Shown here piece after piece: positions 35,728 to 46,495 of a DNA stretch of 64,000 nt. The first letter of the stretch is position 1, and every line of letters starts with the position of its first letter. Where the stretch lies: positions 1 to 64,000 of the forward strand of contig CAVZKP010000025.1 of NCBI GenBank assembly GCA_963775875.1, in the 5' to 3' direction. Origin of the DNA: AP-15 sp963775875 (GTDB taxonomy: Bacteria; Pseudomonadota; Alphaproteobacteria; ATCC43930; CGMCC-115725). The translations under genes were made by a program, and so were the position numbers. Under the pieces are notes generated by a model, which saw only the letters and a program-made list of their open reading frames with translations, searched no databases and was not told where the DNA came from.

Positions 35728-36147
35728 TCAGCACTGCATCAACTCGATGCTGACACCGTCGGGTGCCGCGACGTAGCACAGCAGGCTGCCGCCAACCCCT
35801 TGCTTCAACTCGACCGGGAAGGCGACACCCCTGGCCCGCAGCCCGTCGCAGAAGGTTCTGAGGTCGCCCTGGTAGATAAAGCCGAAATGGTCGATGCCCC
35901 GTGCGTCATGGCTGGAAAAGTCGGCGAAGTGCCGGATCGGCCTGGCGGCGACCGGAGCCTCGCCCGGTCGTTGGCCGCGAATGAGGATCGTCATGCCGCC
36001 GAGATCGACAAAAATCTGCGGCGCACCACGGCCTGTCGTATTGGCGGTGATCGTGGCGCCGAACATCTCGACCTACCAATTCGCCGAGGCTTCCGGATCT
36101 TGGCTGATGATGTGAACATGGTCGAATTTGAAGGCCGGATTGCTCAT
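35728..36147 (-). pseudogene. VOC-family (glyoxalase-like) protein with in-frame TAG
   Basis: ATG at 36147 follows GAGGGAGAAACG. MSNPAFKFDHVHIISQDPEA and SANW are followed by TAG (36073-36075), then VEMFGATITANTTGRGAPQI in the same frame, FVDLGGMTILIRGQRPG, ARGIDHFGFIYQGDLRTFCD and GSLLCYVAAPDGVSIELMQC. The pattern HVH...D..G...HFGF...P.G..IEL is that of VOC dioxygenase/glyoxalase-like proteins. At the stop position family members usually have a tyrosine (WY), so TAC to TAG is likely. Divergent from the neighbouring dehydrogenase. Confidence 0.7.
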
Positions 36148-36226
36148 CGTTTCTCCCTCGCCTGCGAGATCGGCCGGGGCGATCAGCTCTCGGCTGGAGC
36201 ATCAGCTTCGTTGAGTGTTATGCGCC

Positions 36227-37181
36227 ATGATCCCCGCTGCCGATAACGTCGTCATTTGCTTTGCCCATGTTGCTTATCGGCTCCAGGAGCGGTTCGCGGT
36301 GCTCGAGACCGGCATCAAGAGTTTTGCTGTCCGCGAACCAGAAACCTTGGCGAACCGGGTGGGCGAAGCGGACGTGCTATTGATCTCCGGACTATGGCAG
36401 AATCAGCTCCTCGATCGGGCGAAGAGGCTCCGCTTCATTCAGTCGATCGGCGCCGGCACCGACCAGTTCCCGCGCGAAGAGCTGGCAAAGCGCGGCATCC
36501 GGCTCGCCAGTGCCCGCGGCGTCAATGCTCGGGCCGTCGCCGAACACGCGATGGCGCTGATGCTGGCCTTGAGCCGCCGTCTTCCGGAGGCCCGCGACAA
36601 CCAGGGAAAGCGCGTCTGGCGGGGGATGATCGGCGATTTCGCCCAACGCGAGGACGAACTCGGCGGCAAGACGCTCCTTGTCGTCGGCCTGGGCGACATC
36701 GGCGGACGATTGGCCCAACTGGCCAAGGCCTTCGATATGCACCTCGTCGGCCTGCGGCGCCATCCGGCGCTTGGACGCCGTGCAGCGGATGCGGTGCACG
36801 CCATGGACGAGCTCAACGCGCTCCTGCCCGAGGCCGATTTCGTGGTCCTCACCTGTCCGCTCACCGCCGAAACCGAGAACCTGATCGACGCCGCGGCACT
36901 CGGCCGGATGAAACCGACCGCCCAGCTGGTGAACGTCGCGCGCGGGCGGATCGTCGATCCAGGCGCTTGCCGCGCACCGCATCGCCGGCGCCGGCATCGA
37001 CGTGACGTCGGAAGAACCGCTGATGCCGAGTTCGCCGCTTTGGGCGATGGAGCATGTGCTGATCACGCCCCACACCGCGGGCGAGACCCGGCGCTACGAG
37101 GACAACGTCATCGAGATCCTGCTCGACAATCTGGGGCGTCTGTGGCGTGGCGAAACGCAATTGCGCAACCAGATCGTCTGA
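36227..37181 (+). pseudogene. D-2-hydroxyacid dehydrogenase, one-base indel
   Basis: From MIPAADNVVICFAHVAYRLQ the protein follows the D-isomer 2-hydroxyacid dehydrogenase family: RFIQSIGAGTDQFPREELAK, GVNARAVAEHAMALMLALSR and the nucleotide site LLVVGLGDIGGRLAQLAKAF. At LVNVARGRIVD (~36957) the frame changes and continues ALAAHRIAGAGIDVTSEEPL, then VLITPHTAGETRRYEDNVIE, carrying the catalytic His, to TGA at 37181. It would reduce 2-keto acids or oxidise hydroxyacids with NAD(P). One indel only. Confidence 0.85.
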
Positions 37182-37623
37182 AGCTCCTGGACCAACAGCT
37201 CCCGAGCCCCGCTTCGCCGCGAGTAGTGTGGCCATCCACCAGCGTCAGCGTCGTGGGCTACGTCCGAGGCTGTGAGTGGATGACGCTTTAAGCGCCAATT
37301 CCGGCCGCTGCCGTCGTGGCCAACGGGCGCCGGGTTCGACCCTATGCAGCCATTCGCCTATGTTGACGGCGACGGCGGCCCATGCCCCTAACTCGCCATT
37401 GATCAGCGACGACGGACGAAGAGCCTCGTAAGAGGGCAGCTGGCGGTTCCAAAAAACAAAGCGAGAGGGTTTAATCTGCCGGTGAGCCTAGCTATCACGG
37501 GTGCTTTTTCGCAATGGGAGCCCCGATCCTACGCCGCTTGTCCATCGGATACCGAGAATGAACAGGAGAACACTACTGGCATCGACCCAACCGCTGCTTT
37601 GCGTCCCCCAGGGCTGGTCGCCG
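37182..37623. other. Intergenic stretch, no supported gene
   Basis: Nothing recognisable. The FAD-oxidase frame is open from 37501, but the family resemblance begins only near 37640. Confidence 0.4.
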
Positions 37624-38142
37624 ATGAAAAACAGGTTGCGCAGGTTGACACTGCTCCAGCCCAACCAGCAGCGACGGATCGCCGATGCGCTCTACGCCGC
37701 CACCCGGCATTGGGGGGTTGAGATCCAATTCGACAAGGGGCTCGGCGGGGCGTTCGACGACGCGCTCGCGGCCTCGCGCGACACCGCGACCAACCCGGCG
37801 ATGCTTAGCGCTTTTGGGCTGGCGCTGATCGGCAGCTTTGGCCCGCCAGCCTGTCCCGGCATCCCCGGCTATGCGCCCGACCTCGCCGAGGCGCGCGGCG
37901 AGGCCGCGATAATCGCCAATGCGATGGGCGAACTGCGCAAAGTCGCGCCCGAGCCCGGCGCCTATGTCTCGGAAAGCAATTTCTTTCAGGCGGACTGGCA
38001 ACGCGCCTATTGGGGCGCCAACTACGAGCGGCTCCGCGCGATCAAGGCCCAATACGACCCCGAGGGCCTGTTCTTTGTCCATCACGGGGTCGGCAGCGAA
38101 GGCTGGAGTGGAGATGGCTTTGAACGGCAGGGCGCAAATTAG
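37624..38142 (+). pseudogene. FAD-linked oxidase C-terminus (berberine-bridge type)
   Basis: The retained C-terminal part reads QRRIADALYAATRHWGVEIQ, FDKGLGGAFDDALAASRDTA, then AYVSESNFFQADWQRAYWG and ANYERLRAIKAQYDPEGLFF with VHHGVGSEGWSGDGF. This is the BBE domain typical of oxygen-dependent FAD-binding oxidoreductases, with the closing YDP.GLFFVHHGVGSE. The FAD-binding PCMH part and substrate domain (300 or more residues) are missing upstream. It cannot bind FAD. 24 bases separate it from the CoxL-like gene. Confidence 0.75.
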
Positions 38143-38166
38143 CAGACTTACGGGAGGGGTGAACTA

Positions 38167-40493
38167 ATGGGCGAGTTCGGAATCGGGCAGCCGGTGCGGC
38201 GTTTCGAGGACAAGCGGCTGTTGAGCGGCAACGGCCGTTTCCAGAACGACAACAACCTGCACGGCCAGGCATACGCTTACGTGCTGCGCTCGCCGCACGC
38301 CCATGCCCGCATCCGGTCGCTCGACCTGACGACCGCGGAGGCTGCGCCGGGCGTCGCGCTGATCATGACCGGGGACGATCTCGTTGCGGCCAAGCTCGGC
38401 GTGATGGGCGTGCCGTTCCAGCGCAAGCGGCCGGACGGGTCGCCGATGTTCGCTCGCGCCCATCTCGGCCTCGCGCAGGGCACGGTGCGCTATGTCGGTG
38501 AGCCGGTCGCGTTTGTCGTCGCCGAGACGCTGGCGCAGGCGAAGGACGCCGCCGAGCTGATCGATATCGATTACGAAGCATTGCCGTCGGTCACCGACAC
38601 CGCCGAGGCTGCCGAGGGCACGATCGCGGTGTGGCCCGACTGCCCGGACAACATCTCGAACCTGTTCGAGGCTGGCAACAAGGCCGCGACCGACGGCGGC
38701 CTTCGCCAAGGCGGCACACATCATCAAGCGCCGCTACGTCATCAGCCGGGTCTACGCACATTTCATGGAGCCGCGCGGTGCGATCGGCGTGTGGGACCCG
38801 GGCGAGGACCGCTTCACCCTTTACGCTGACGTGCAATATCCCCACCGGGTGCGTCAGGCGCTCGCCACTCGCATTTTCAAAATCCCGGAAAGCAGGATTC
38901 GGGTCATCGCCGGCGATGTCGGCGGCGGATTTGGCACCAAGGGCTGGCAATATCCCGAGCATCGGCTGGTGCTGCTCGCGGCGAAGAAATTGCGCCGGCC
39001 GGTCAAATGGACCTGCGAGCGCAGCGAGGCGATCCAGGCCGACGAGCATGCCCGCGACAATGTCAGCGACGCCGAGCTGGCGCTCGACAGGGACGGCAAG
39101 TTCCTCGGCCTCAGAGTCAAGACCTTCGCTAATGTCGGCGCTTACATTTCGTCCGAGCGCAACCTGCTCGCGACCTTCGGCAATGTCGGCACCCTGGTCG
39201 GCGTCTACGATATCCCCGTCGCCCATGTCTCGGTGCTGGCGGTGATGGCCAATACCAACGGCACCGCGCCCTATCGCGGCGCTGGACGGCCCGAGGCGAC
39301 CTATGTCATCGAGCGACTGATCGACGACGCGGCGCGCGAACTCGGCTATCGACCGGGTCGAGTTGCGCGTCAAGAACCTGATCCCGCCTGCGGCCTTGCC
39401 GTGCAAGACAGCGCTGGGGCTGAATTACGATTGCGGCAATTTCCCCGCCAACCAGCAGAAAGCGTTGGCGCAAGCCGATTGGGCGGGCTTTCCGACGCGC
39501 CGCGACGAGGCCAAGGCGCGCGGCAAGTTGCGCGGCATCGGCATCGCCAACCCGATCGAAAAGGCGGCGGGGCCCGGCCAGGAATTCGCCGAGATCCGCT
39601 TTCACCCGAGCGGCAACGCAACCCTGTTGATGGGCAGTAAGAACCAGGGTCAGGGCCATGAGACCACCTTCAAGCAGGTGCTCAACGAAAAGCTCGGGCT
39701 CGACCCAGCGACCGTGCAATACATCGATGGCGACACCGATCGCGTCGCGTTCGGCATCGGCACCAACGGCTCACGATCGACGGTGATCGGCGGCTCGGCC
39801 TTGTGGATGGCGGCTGACAAGGTCATCGCCAAGGGCAAGCGCATCGCCGCTCATTTGCTCGAAGCGGCCGACATCGACATCGAATTCGCCGATGGCAATT
39901 TCGCGGTCGCCGGCACCGACCGGCGCATCAGCATCACCGACGTCGCCAAGGCGTCGTTCCAGGCCGGCCGCCTGCCGCCCGGCCTCGAAGGCGGGCTCTA
40001 CGAGACCGGCACCTTCGCCCCCGACGACAACACCTATCCCAATGGCTGCCATGTCTGCGAGGTCGAGATCGACCCCGATACCGGCGCGCTCGAGATCGTC
40101 CGCTACGTCGTGATCGACGATGTCGGCACGGTGGTGAACCCGATTGGCTTGAAAGGCCAGATCCACGGCGGTGTCGCGCAGGGACTCGGCCAGGCGCTGA
40201 TGGAGCAGGTCGTCTACGACCGCGAGTCGGGCCAGAACCTGACCGGCAGCTTCATGGATTACTGCATGCCGCGGGCCGACACGATGCCGTACATGGAGAT
40301 CACCTCGAACCCGGTGCCGACCAAACGCAACCCGCTGGGCGCCAAGGGCGCCGGCGAAGCCGGCACGGTCGGAGCGTTGCCGGCGATCGTCAACGCCGTC
40401 GTCGATGCGCTGAGCCCGCTCGGGGTCGAAGGCCTCGACATGCCGGCGACCAGCGCGCGCATCTGGCAGGCGATACGGGATGCGCGAGCGTAA
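38167..40493 (+). pseudogene. Molybdenum hydroxylase large subunit (CoxL form II-like), two indels
   Basis: The N-terminus MGEFGIGQPVRRFEDKRLLS is the usual opening of CO/xanthine dehydrogenase large subunits. Near 38695 the frame shifts and continues RRYVISRVYAHFMEPRGAIG and AGDVGGGFGTKGWQYPEHRL. PYRGAGRPEATYVIERLID corresponds to the AYRGAGR active loop of form II proteins, not the AYxCSFR loop of true CO dehydrogenase. A second shift at ~39345 leads to VELRVKNLIPPAALPCK, SKNQGQGHETTFKQVLNEK and the catalytic Glu region GAKGAGEAGTVGALPAIVNA. About 775 residues if repaired. No small or FAD subunit gene is adjacent. Substrate unknown. Confidence 0.85.
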
Positions 40494-40748
40494 CCCCACA
40501 ACTAAGCCCCCCGCCGCCCAACCTATCCGACCACGGATGCATTCCGATGTGAGCACCCAATGCGCGCCCGCGCGCATGCGATGGGCACAGAAATTGGCGC
40601 TCGAACTCGCGGGACCAAACTCTCTCGGGTCGGTGCGCTTTGCCTCAGCGTTTGCTCGCCGCGTGAAACCGTACCTTTCTGGTGAAATGCGCGCGCGGCT
40701 CCAAGACAGCTGGCACAGGACTTACAAAATGGTAGCGCACCCTGGACT

Positions 40749-41399
40749 TTAGGGATTCACCCGTACGTACACCCCGGCAGAACCCGGTGCATGCGTCATG
40801 GCCTGCCGCATGCGCGGCGAATTGGGCGAGGAATGTTGCTGTTGCTCCTTCCACTCCGGGCTTTCGGGCACGGCCGTACTGGCAAATTCGTAGACCGTGC
40901 TGTAGCCGCTGGTACCCTCGAGAACCCGATAGCGGCGGGCGTAGATCACTCCCGGCACCTTGCGGTAGCCTGGCACATATTCCCTACTGTACCAGGCGTT
41001 CCACTCCGCATCGACCTCGGCGGGGACGGACATGCGGCCAATCTGCAACACCGGTGCCATGCCTCGCTCCGGCATTTCCACGCCGTCCGGGTAAATCTGT
41101 TCCCCGACAATGCGTGTCAAATTCTTCCCAATCACGGACGGCGAGACTTTCTGTCCCCACGGCGTCCGCGGCCGGTTGGTAAACGCCGGCGTCTGCATCA
41201 CCGCGACGTTTTCCAGTTCATAGCATGCCAGGTACTGCGGGCCACCCTTGACCGCCTCGTAGCGAGCTGCTGAGAGAATGCCGGGCACCGACAGCAATTC
41301 CGGTAGATGTTCCTTGTTATACCACTCGTTAAATTCCTGTACGTGCTGGGCGTCGATATCAACGTACACCATGAAAATCCCGCGACCTTTTTGTGCCAT
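40749..41399 (-). CDS. DUF4286-like protein with two ferredoxin-like repeats
   Basis: GGAGACGGACAC precedes ATG at 41399. The protein has two similar halves. First: KGRGIFMVYVDIDAQHVQEF, NEWYNKEHLPELLSVPGIL, SAARYEAVKGGPQYLACYEL. Second: VDAEWNAWYSREYVPGYRKV, PGVIYARRYRVLEGTSGYST. The F/WNxWYxxEHxPxxxxVPG motif is the signature of DUF4286/EthD-like dimeric alpha-beta barrel proteins often found in degradation clusters. It lies beside and in the same direction as the amidohydrolase. 217 residues, intact. Confidence 0.65.
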   Translation of the reverse strand: MAQKGRGIFMVYVDIDAQHVQEFNEWYNKEHLPELLSVPGILSAARYEAVKGGPQYLACYELENVAVMQTPAFTNRPRTPWGQKVSPSVIGKNLTRIVGEQIYPDGVEMPERGMAPVLQIGRMSVPAEVDAEWNAWYSREYVPGYRKVPGVIYARRYRVLEGTSGYSTVYEFASTAVPESPEWKEQQQHSSPNSPRMRQAMTHAPGSAGVYVRVNP

Positions 41400-41675
41400 G
41401 TGTCCGTCTCCTCTGTGAAGCGTAGCCGCCATCGTTTTGCCTCGTCTCGTTGGCGCCCGGTCCTCACGCCTGGAGCCCAGCAGAGACACGAGACACCAAC
41501 TGGGGAGCCATCTTAGCACGAGTTCGCCGAAGCCCTTTATGCGGACGCAGTCTGGAAACCGGAGGCAGCACCGTCCGCTGATCGTGCTCGCTAGAAATCT
41601 CATCGCAGTATGGGCCCCTGGGAGATTCGAAGGGGGCCCATAGTTGGTGCGACGGTCGTTAGCCGTCGTGGGGCG

Positions 41676-43653
41676 CTACGCTCTCGTCCGCATCCAGCCG
41701 AAGCGAGTGTTGCTCCGTCCGAGGCTCATCTCCGCGTACTGCTTCCTGATCTTCGTAAAGTTATCATTGGGTAGCAGGCTGGCCGGCGTGATCGGCGTGG
41801 GATAACCAACACCCTGCAGCACATTATCGATCGGGCTGCCCGGCTGCATATATGATGCGTAATCCCCCAACATACCCTGCTTATAGGGACTGTTGTGGTG
41901 GCCAGTCGCTTGCGTGGCGGAACCCTGCAACCCGTAGAGCCGAGCGTTGTTAAGGCCGAGGATCTTTCGCTTGCTGCCTTCGTCGAGCTGCGGATATTTC
42001 CACTTTTCCCGAATGTCATCCGGGATCTGGAACCGCCACAGGGCATCGACCTGCCATTGGGGACCGCCATACCAGAGCGAGTCGGACCCGAACAAGATGT
42101 TGTCCGGCCCCATGTAATACATCAGTTGACCGATAAGATGCGCCCACACTGTTGGGAATGTCACGATCATCGAGGCCATGGTGGTCCCGAGTTCCGCGTA
42201 GACATTGCGCAGCGGGTGATGGCTTGACGGCGAAGTGGACGACGGCTCCGTTCCGGCTTGATATTTTCCCCCTGCAATCTGCGCGAACTGAGTCGACCAT
42301 CGAATGTTAGGCACGGTGTGCCCGTGGCTATCCGTCAACAGGGTTGGCGGCATTGCGCCCGGCTGGTTCTCGATATCCTGCAGAGCCTGCAGCATCCAGA
42401 AACTCGGCCGGATGCAGGAGTGGTAGATCAGAAAGTTGAACTGTGGCCAATCGCTGGCTGCTTTGACCATATCGTCGGGGTTTCCGAAATCGGGCAAGTT
42501 ATTGGCCCCGCCGGGTTGCGTCCCGTTTGCGGACAGACCTTTGTGGATGCAGATGTTGAAAAACCCGGGGTGTTTCCGGAGCTGGGCTTTGTTCTGTGCG
42601 ATGATTGCGTAAGTGGGATAGGCGATCGCCTCATCATCGAGCCGCCACCGTGCAAATTCGGCTCCGGGATAAGCGCTGGCCGCGAACGCGACGTTATAGC
42701 CCTTCCACGAATCCGGCTGACAATATTCGATCTGCCACTGGGTATAGTCGCCAAAGGCCGGGTCTGCGATGTTCCCCGGGCCGGGATAGATCTGCCCGTG
42801 GGCGAGGGCACGTGTCGATCCCGCCAGCGTGTTGATGAAATCCCTGCACTGTGATGTTTGGTAGCCGGTCAAAATCTCACTGACGAGGCTCTCGGTGATA
42901 TTGAACGCGGCCTCAGACGAGCCTCCACCGGGTGGAGTGAACAGGGCGATGTTCGCGTTGCTGATGATCGATACGCTGGTCTGAGCTTGGAGGTACATGC
43001 GATTGATGTACTGCCCCAGATGGAACTCGCCGAGTGCGGTGGTAGGCATGCCGGGATTCGGTGGCGAGTTCGGGGCCGAGCTGAGCGGGGTTCCAATCAG
43101 TCCACGGGTTGCCGAGTTCGTCGACCCCGGCGGGGTTCCCGCCCTTGCCGTTGTATGGATTTGCGGAATACCCCGCAACGCTGGACACCGATCCCGGTCC
43201 TTGAGCCAACGCTCTAAGCCCTTGCGGCGAGTTCGTGCTCGAGCGAACTATGTGTGTCTGATCGTCGAAAACGAACACGTCCGCTGGGGTTCCCTGCTCC
43301 CGATAAGCTGCCGGCTCATACATCTCGACCGGGCTTACTTTGAAGAACGGCCTCGCGAACACCTCGTTGATGGCAAGGAAGGACGCGGCCATCCCACCCG
43401 TGCCCTCGAGGAACTGCCGACGGCTGACCCCGAGCTTTTTCGCGGCGCCCTCGGCCAGCTCCTTGATCCGAAACTCCACGTGCTGCTGCTGCTTGGTTTG
43501 CGGATGCGGCATGTATTCGCCGTTGGAGATCATCCGTGTGGGTACCGGTGACTGAAACGGCTCGGTCTCCGCCGGAGCGCATCGTTCAAGTTGTTCGTCG
43601 CTCAGCCATGCATCTTCTTCGCGTGAACCGGGGAACCGTTGCGAGCTCGACAT
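41676..43653 (-). pseudogene. Tat-exported amidohydrolase, one-base indel
   Basis: CAAGGAGGAAACGCT before ATG gives a clear start. A Tat signal appears at residues 75-100 (LGVSRRQFLEGTGGMAASFL AINEVFA, split here). The mature part reads ADVFVFDDQTHIVR, then at ~43078 the frame changes and continues GEFHLGQYINRMYLQAQTSV, FNICIHKGLSANGTQPGGAN, FNFLIYHSCIRPSFWM and YYMGPDNILFGSDSLWYGGP. The HxxK-like and FGSDS segments belong to metal-dependent amidohydrolases of the Amidohydro_2 group. About 650 residues, longer than cytosolic relatives. Probably periplasmic ring-cleavage or decarboxylase-type hydrolase. Substrate unknown. Confidence 0.75.
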
Positions 43654-44026
43654 AGCGTTTCCTCCTTGATTGATATACGGCGACGGCCGCTTGTTTCACC
43701 GGGCACGTTCCGACGCTTCCCGCCAGGGAAGTTAACCTTAAGGCCAATCCGTCCGTCAATCATTCAGGGAGGTAGGCTCGGGATTTTAGCTTAAAGCGTC
43801 ATGGCCTTGCGGACGGCCGGAATCGGCGCGACCTCGCCGTTGGCGGTCGTTGCGGCGAAGGACCGGAATCCACCCAAGAACGAACCCGCTCTCGCGGGAG
43901 GGCGTCGTCGGGGCCGGTGCATTTTTGGCGGTGGCGGTCAGTGGGTGAGCGGTAAGGGGTGACGATCGGGGCATCCGATCCCGAGCATTGAAGGTCCAGC
44001 AACCTTCAGCTCGAGAGGAACCGCCG
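43654..44026. other. Intergenic region between amidohydrolase and recombinase
   Basis: No gene is supported. The right part (43790-44020) probably belongs to the element carrying the tyrosine recombinase. GAGAGGAACCGCCG precedes its ATG. Confidence 0.4.
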
Positions 44027-44662
44027 ATGACCTCACATCCTTCCCCCCGGCCCGTCAGCGCGCTGCGTGCCCGCATGATCGAGGACATGACGGTGCGCGG
44101 CTTCACCGAGGAGACGCTCCACGACTACGTTCGGCGCGTGCGGGCGTTTGCGGCCTTCATCCGCCGGCCTCCTGACACGGCGACGGTGGAGGATCTGCGC
44201 CGCTTCCAGCTGCACCAGAGGCAAAGCGGCATGCAGCCGCCGAGCATCAACAACTCGGTCTCGGCCCTGCGCTTCTTCTTCACGGTGACGCTTGACCGGC
44301 CGGACCTTGCCCAGCGGCTCACGGTGGTGCGCGAGCCGCTCCGGCTGCCGTCTGTGCTGAGCGTCGAGGAGATCACGCTTCTGCTCCGGTCGGCACCGGG
44401 TGCGAAGTACAAGGCGGCGTTGGGCACCGCCTACGGCGCCGGGCTGCGCGTCTCCGAGGTCGTGGCGCTCAAGGTCGGCGACATCGACTCCGAGCGCATG
44501 CTGCTGCGCGTCGAGCAGGGTAAAGGCCGCAAAGACCGCCACGCCATGCTGTCGCCGCAGCTGCTTGAGCTGCTACGTGATTGGTGGGTAGAGGGCCGGC
44601 GGCGCGGCGTGTTGCTGCCGCGCGGCTGGCTGTTTCCGGAGGGTGTCAGGTATTTTGTGTAG
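44027..44662 (+). pseudogene. Tyrosine recombinase truncated by IS256 insertion
   Basis: MTSHPSPRPVSALRARMIED is followed by the core-binding domain (GFTEETLHDYVRRVRAFAAF, MQPPSINNSVSALRFFFTVT). The first catalytic arginine is in ALGTAYGAGLRVSEVVALKV, and GKGRKDRHAMLSPQLLELLR follows. After GWLFPEG the native sequence is replaced by IS256 end sequence (VRYFV stop). The HxxR and Tyr parts are lost. The protein resembles the site-specific recombinase found beside IS91-type transposases. No such transposase is seen here. Confidence 0.8.
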
Positions 44663-44707
44663 GGAGGAGCCGTGAGACACTCCATGTAGTAGAGGGGATC
44701 ACGGATC

Positions 44708-45931
44708 ATGGCACAAGCGATCAGGGACGAGGTTATCGAGGAGCTGCTGCAAGGCTATAGCAGCCCGGACGATTTGTTGGGCGAAGAGGGGCTTTTCAAG
44801 GAGTTGAAGAAGCGCCTGCTGGAGCGGGCGCTGGGCGCCGAGTTGACCGCGCATCTTGGGTACGAAAAAGGCGACCCTGCCGGCCGGGGCAACGGCAACA
44901 GCCGCAACGGCTATTCGAGCAAGACGGTGATTGGCGACGACGGTGCGATCGAGATTGCGGTTCCGCGCGACCGCAACAGCAGCTTCGAGCCGCAGATCGT
45001 GGCCAAAGGGCAGACCCGCCTCGACGGTTTTGATGACCGGATCATCAGCCTCTATGCCCGCGGGTTGTCGGTCCGCGAGATCCAGGCTCATCTGCAGGAG
45101 CTGTACGGGGTCGAGGTCTCGCCCGATCTGATCAGCCGGGTCACCGATGCGGTGCTCGAGGAGGTCCGGGAATGGCAGAACCGGCCGCTCGACCCGCTTT
45201 ATCCGGTGATTTTCTTCGACGCGCTGCGGGTCAAGATCCGCGATGAGGGGCTGGTGCGCAACAAGGCCGTTTACGTTGCCCTCGCCCTCAACAGCGACGG
45301 CGAGAAGGAGGTGCTGGGGCTGTGGATCGAGCAGACCGAAGGCGCCAAATTCTGGCTCAAGGTCATGAACGAGCTGAAGAATCGTGGCCTGAACGATGTC
45401 TTGATCGCGGTCGTCGACGGGCTCAAGGGCTTTCCCGAGGCGATCGCCACGGTGTTTCCGCTAACCACGGTGCAGACCTGCATCATCCACCTGATCCGCA
45501 ACTCGCTGGCGTTTGTCTCCTGGAAGGACCGCAAACTGATCATGCCCGATCTGAAAGCGATCTACCGGGCGGAAACGGCCGAGGCCGGCGCCGCCGAACT
45601 CGACAATTTCGAGGCCCAATGGGGCAAGCGCTACCCGGCGATCGGCCAGGCCTGGCGCCGGGCCTGGGAATACGTGGTGCCGCTGTTCGCGTTCCCGTCG
45701 GCGATCCGCAAGATGATTTACACAACAAACGCGGTCGAAAGCCTGCATCGCAGTCTGCGCAAGATCATCAAGACCCGCGGCAGCTTCCCGACCGACGAGG
45801 CGGCACTAAAACTGCTGTTTCTGGCGATCCGAAACGCCGGGGTTAAATGGCGCCGGCGGGTTGAATGGACAGCGGCGATGGGGCAGTTTGCCATCCTGTT
45901 CGGCGACCGTTTTGAGCCTTCAGCGCGCTGA
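44708..45931 (+). CDS. IS256-family transposase, complete
   Basis: An intact 407-residue Mutator-type DDE transposase: MAQAIRDEVIEELLQGYSSP, GRGNGNSRNGYSSKTVIGDD (typical G.S.NG block), then the catalytic residues in LYPVIFFDALRVKIRDEG (D), NDVLIAVVDGLKGFPEAIAT (D) and MIYTTNAVESLHRSLRKIIK (E). C/H residues in TVQTCIIHLIRNSLAFVSW also fit the family. Length and motif order are normal. It is potentially active in protein, but the element lacks a recognisable right end and so is probably immobile. Confidence 0.95.
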   Translation: MAQAIRDEVIEELLQGYSSPDDLLGEEGLFKELKKRLLERALGAELTAHLGYEKGDPAGRGNGNSRNGYSSKTVIGDDGAIEIAVPRDRNSSFEPQIVAKGQTRLDGFDDRIISLYARGLSVREIQAHLQELYGVEVSPDLISRVTDAVLEEVREWQNRPLDPLYPVIFFDALRVKIRDEGLVRNKAVYVALALNSDGEKEVLGLWIEQTEGAKFWLKVMNELKNRGLNDVLIAVVDGLKGFPEAIATVFPLTTVQTCIIHLIRNSLAFVSWKDRKLIMPDLKAIYRAETAEAGAAELDNFEAQWGKRYPAIGQAWRRAWEYVVPLFAFPSAIRKMIYTTNAVESLHRSLRKIIKTRGSFPTDEAALKLLFLAIRNAGVKWRRRVEWTAAMGQFAILFGDRFEPSAR

Positions 45932-45941
45932 AGGCTCAAAA
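45910..45941. repeat. 32-bp perfect palindrome at an IS junction
   Basis: TTTTGAGCCTTCAGCG (45910-45925) is followed without spacer by its exact reverse complement CGCTGAAGGCTCAAAA (45926-45941). It covers the last codons and stop of the IS256 transposase and the first bases of the second fragment. Confidence 0.9.
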
Positions 45942-46483
45942 CCGGTGATCTCGGATGCCCATGGCGGCCTGCGCCACGCGATCACCCGCGTGCTTGGCGC
46001 GACCTGGCAACGCTGCCCGGTCCATTGGATGCGCAACGCCCTGGCGCACGTGCCAAGGGCCGGCACACCATGGTCGCCGCCGCAATCCGCCAGGCCTTCC
46101 TGCAAGCCGATGCCGAGGCCGCGCATCAAACCTGGCGGCACGTCGCCGATCAACTCCGGCCGCGCTGGCCCAAGCTGGCCGCGCTGATGGACGACAGCGA
46201 GCATGACGTGCTCGCCCACATGGCCTTCCCCGGTCAGCACCGAACCAAGCTCCACAGCACAAACCCGCTGGAACGCCTCAACAAGGAGGTCAAGCGGCGA
46301 GCTGACGTCGTCGGCATCTTCCCCAACGAGGCCAGCATCACCCGCCTCAGCGGCGCGGTGCTGCTCGAGCAAAACGACGAGTGGCTGCTCCAATGCCGCT
46401 ACATGCAGATCGAGGGGATGGCCGAACTTACACCGCTGCTGATCGACGCCGATCCCGCGAAAATTCCACCCATGGCGGCCTGA
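45933..46483 (+). pseudogene. Second IS256-family transposase, C-terminal part, frameshifted
   Basis: SKPVISDAHGGLRHAITRVL, GATWQRCPVHWMRNALAHV (D and C/H motifs of IS256), then a shift at ~46060 to MVAAAIRQAFLQADAEAAHQ, FPGQHRTKLHSTNPLERLNK (catalytic Glu) and NEASITRLSGAVLLEQNDEW. It belongs to a different IS256 subgroup from the complete neighbour. The N-terminal half is missing. Its right end lies near 46530, where TTTACACCACCTTGACGGAC resembles an IS256 terminal sequence. Confidence 0.85.
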
Positions 46484-46495
46484 CCAATGGCCACC

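Larger units (their letters stand above)
44642..45941 (+). mobile_element. IS256-family insertion sequence, right end missing
   Basis: The left boundary is where the recombinase homology stops, at GGTGTCAGGTATTTTGTGTA, a sequence typical of IS256-family left ends. The transposase occupies 44708-45931. To the right no inverted copy of the left end is found. Instead a 32-bp palindrome joins it to a second IS256-type fragment. Confidence 0.65.

Noticed and set aside
38164..39406. Long minus-strand frames opposite the CoxL-like gene
   Set aside because: Antisense shadows produced by high third-position GC. The plus strand carries all conserved motifs.
44033..44542. 169-residue minus-strand frame opposite the tyrosine recombinase
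   Set aside because: Antisense shadow of a recombinase with clear core-binding and catalytic motifs.
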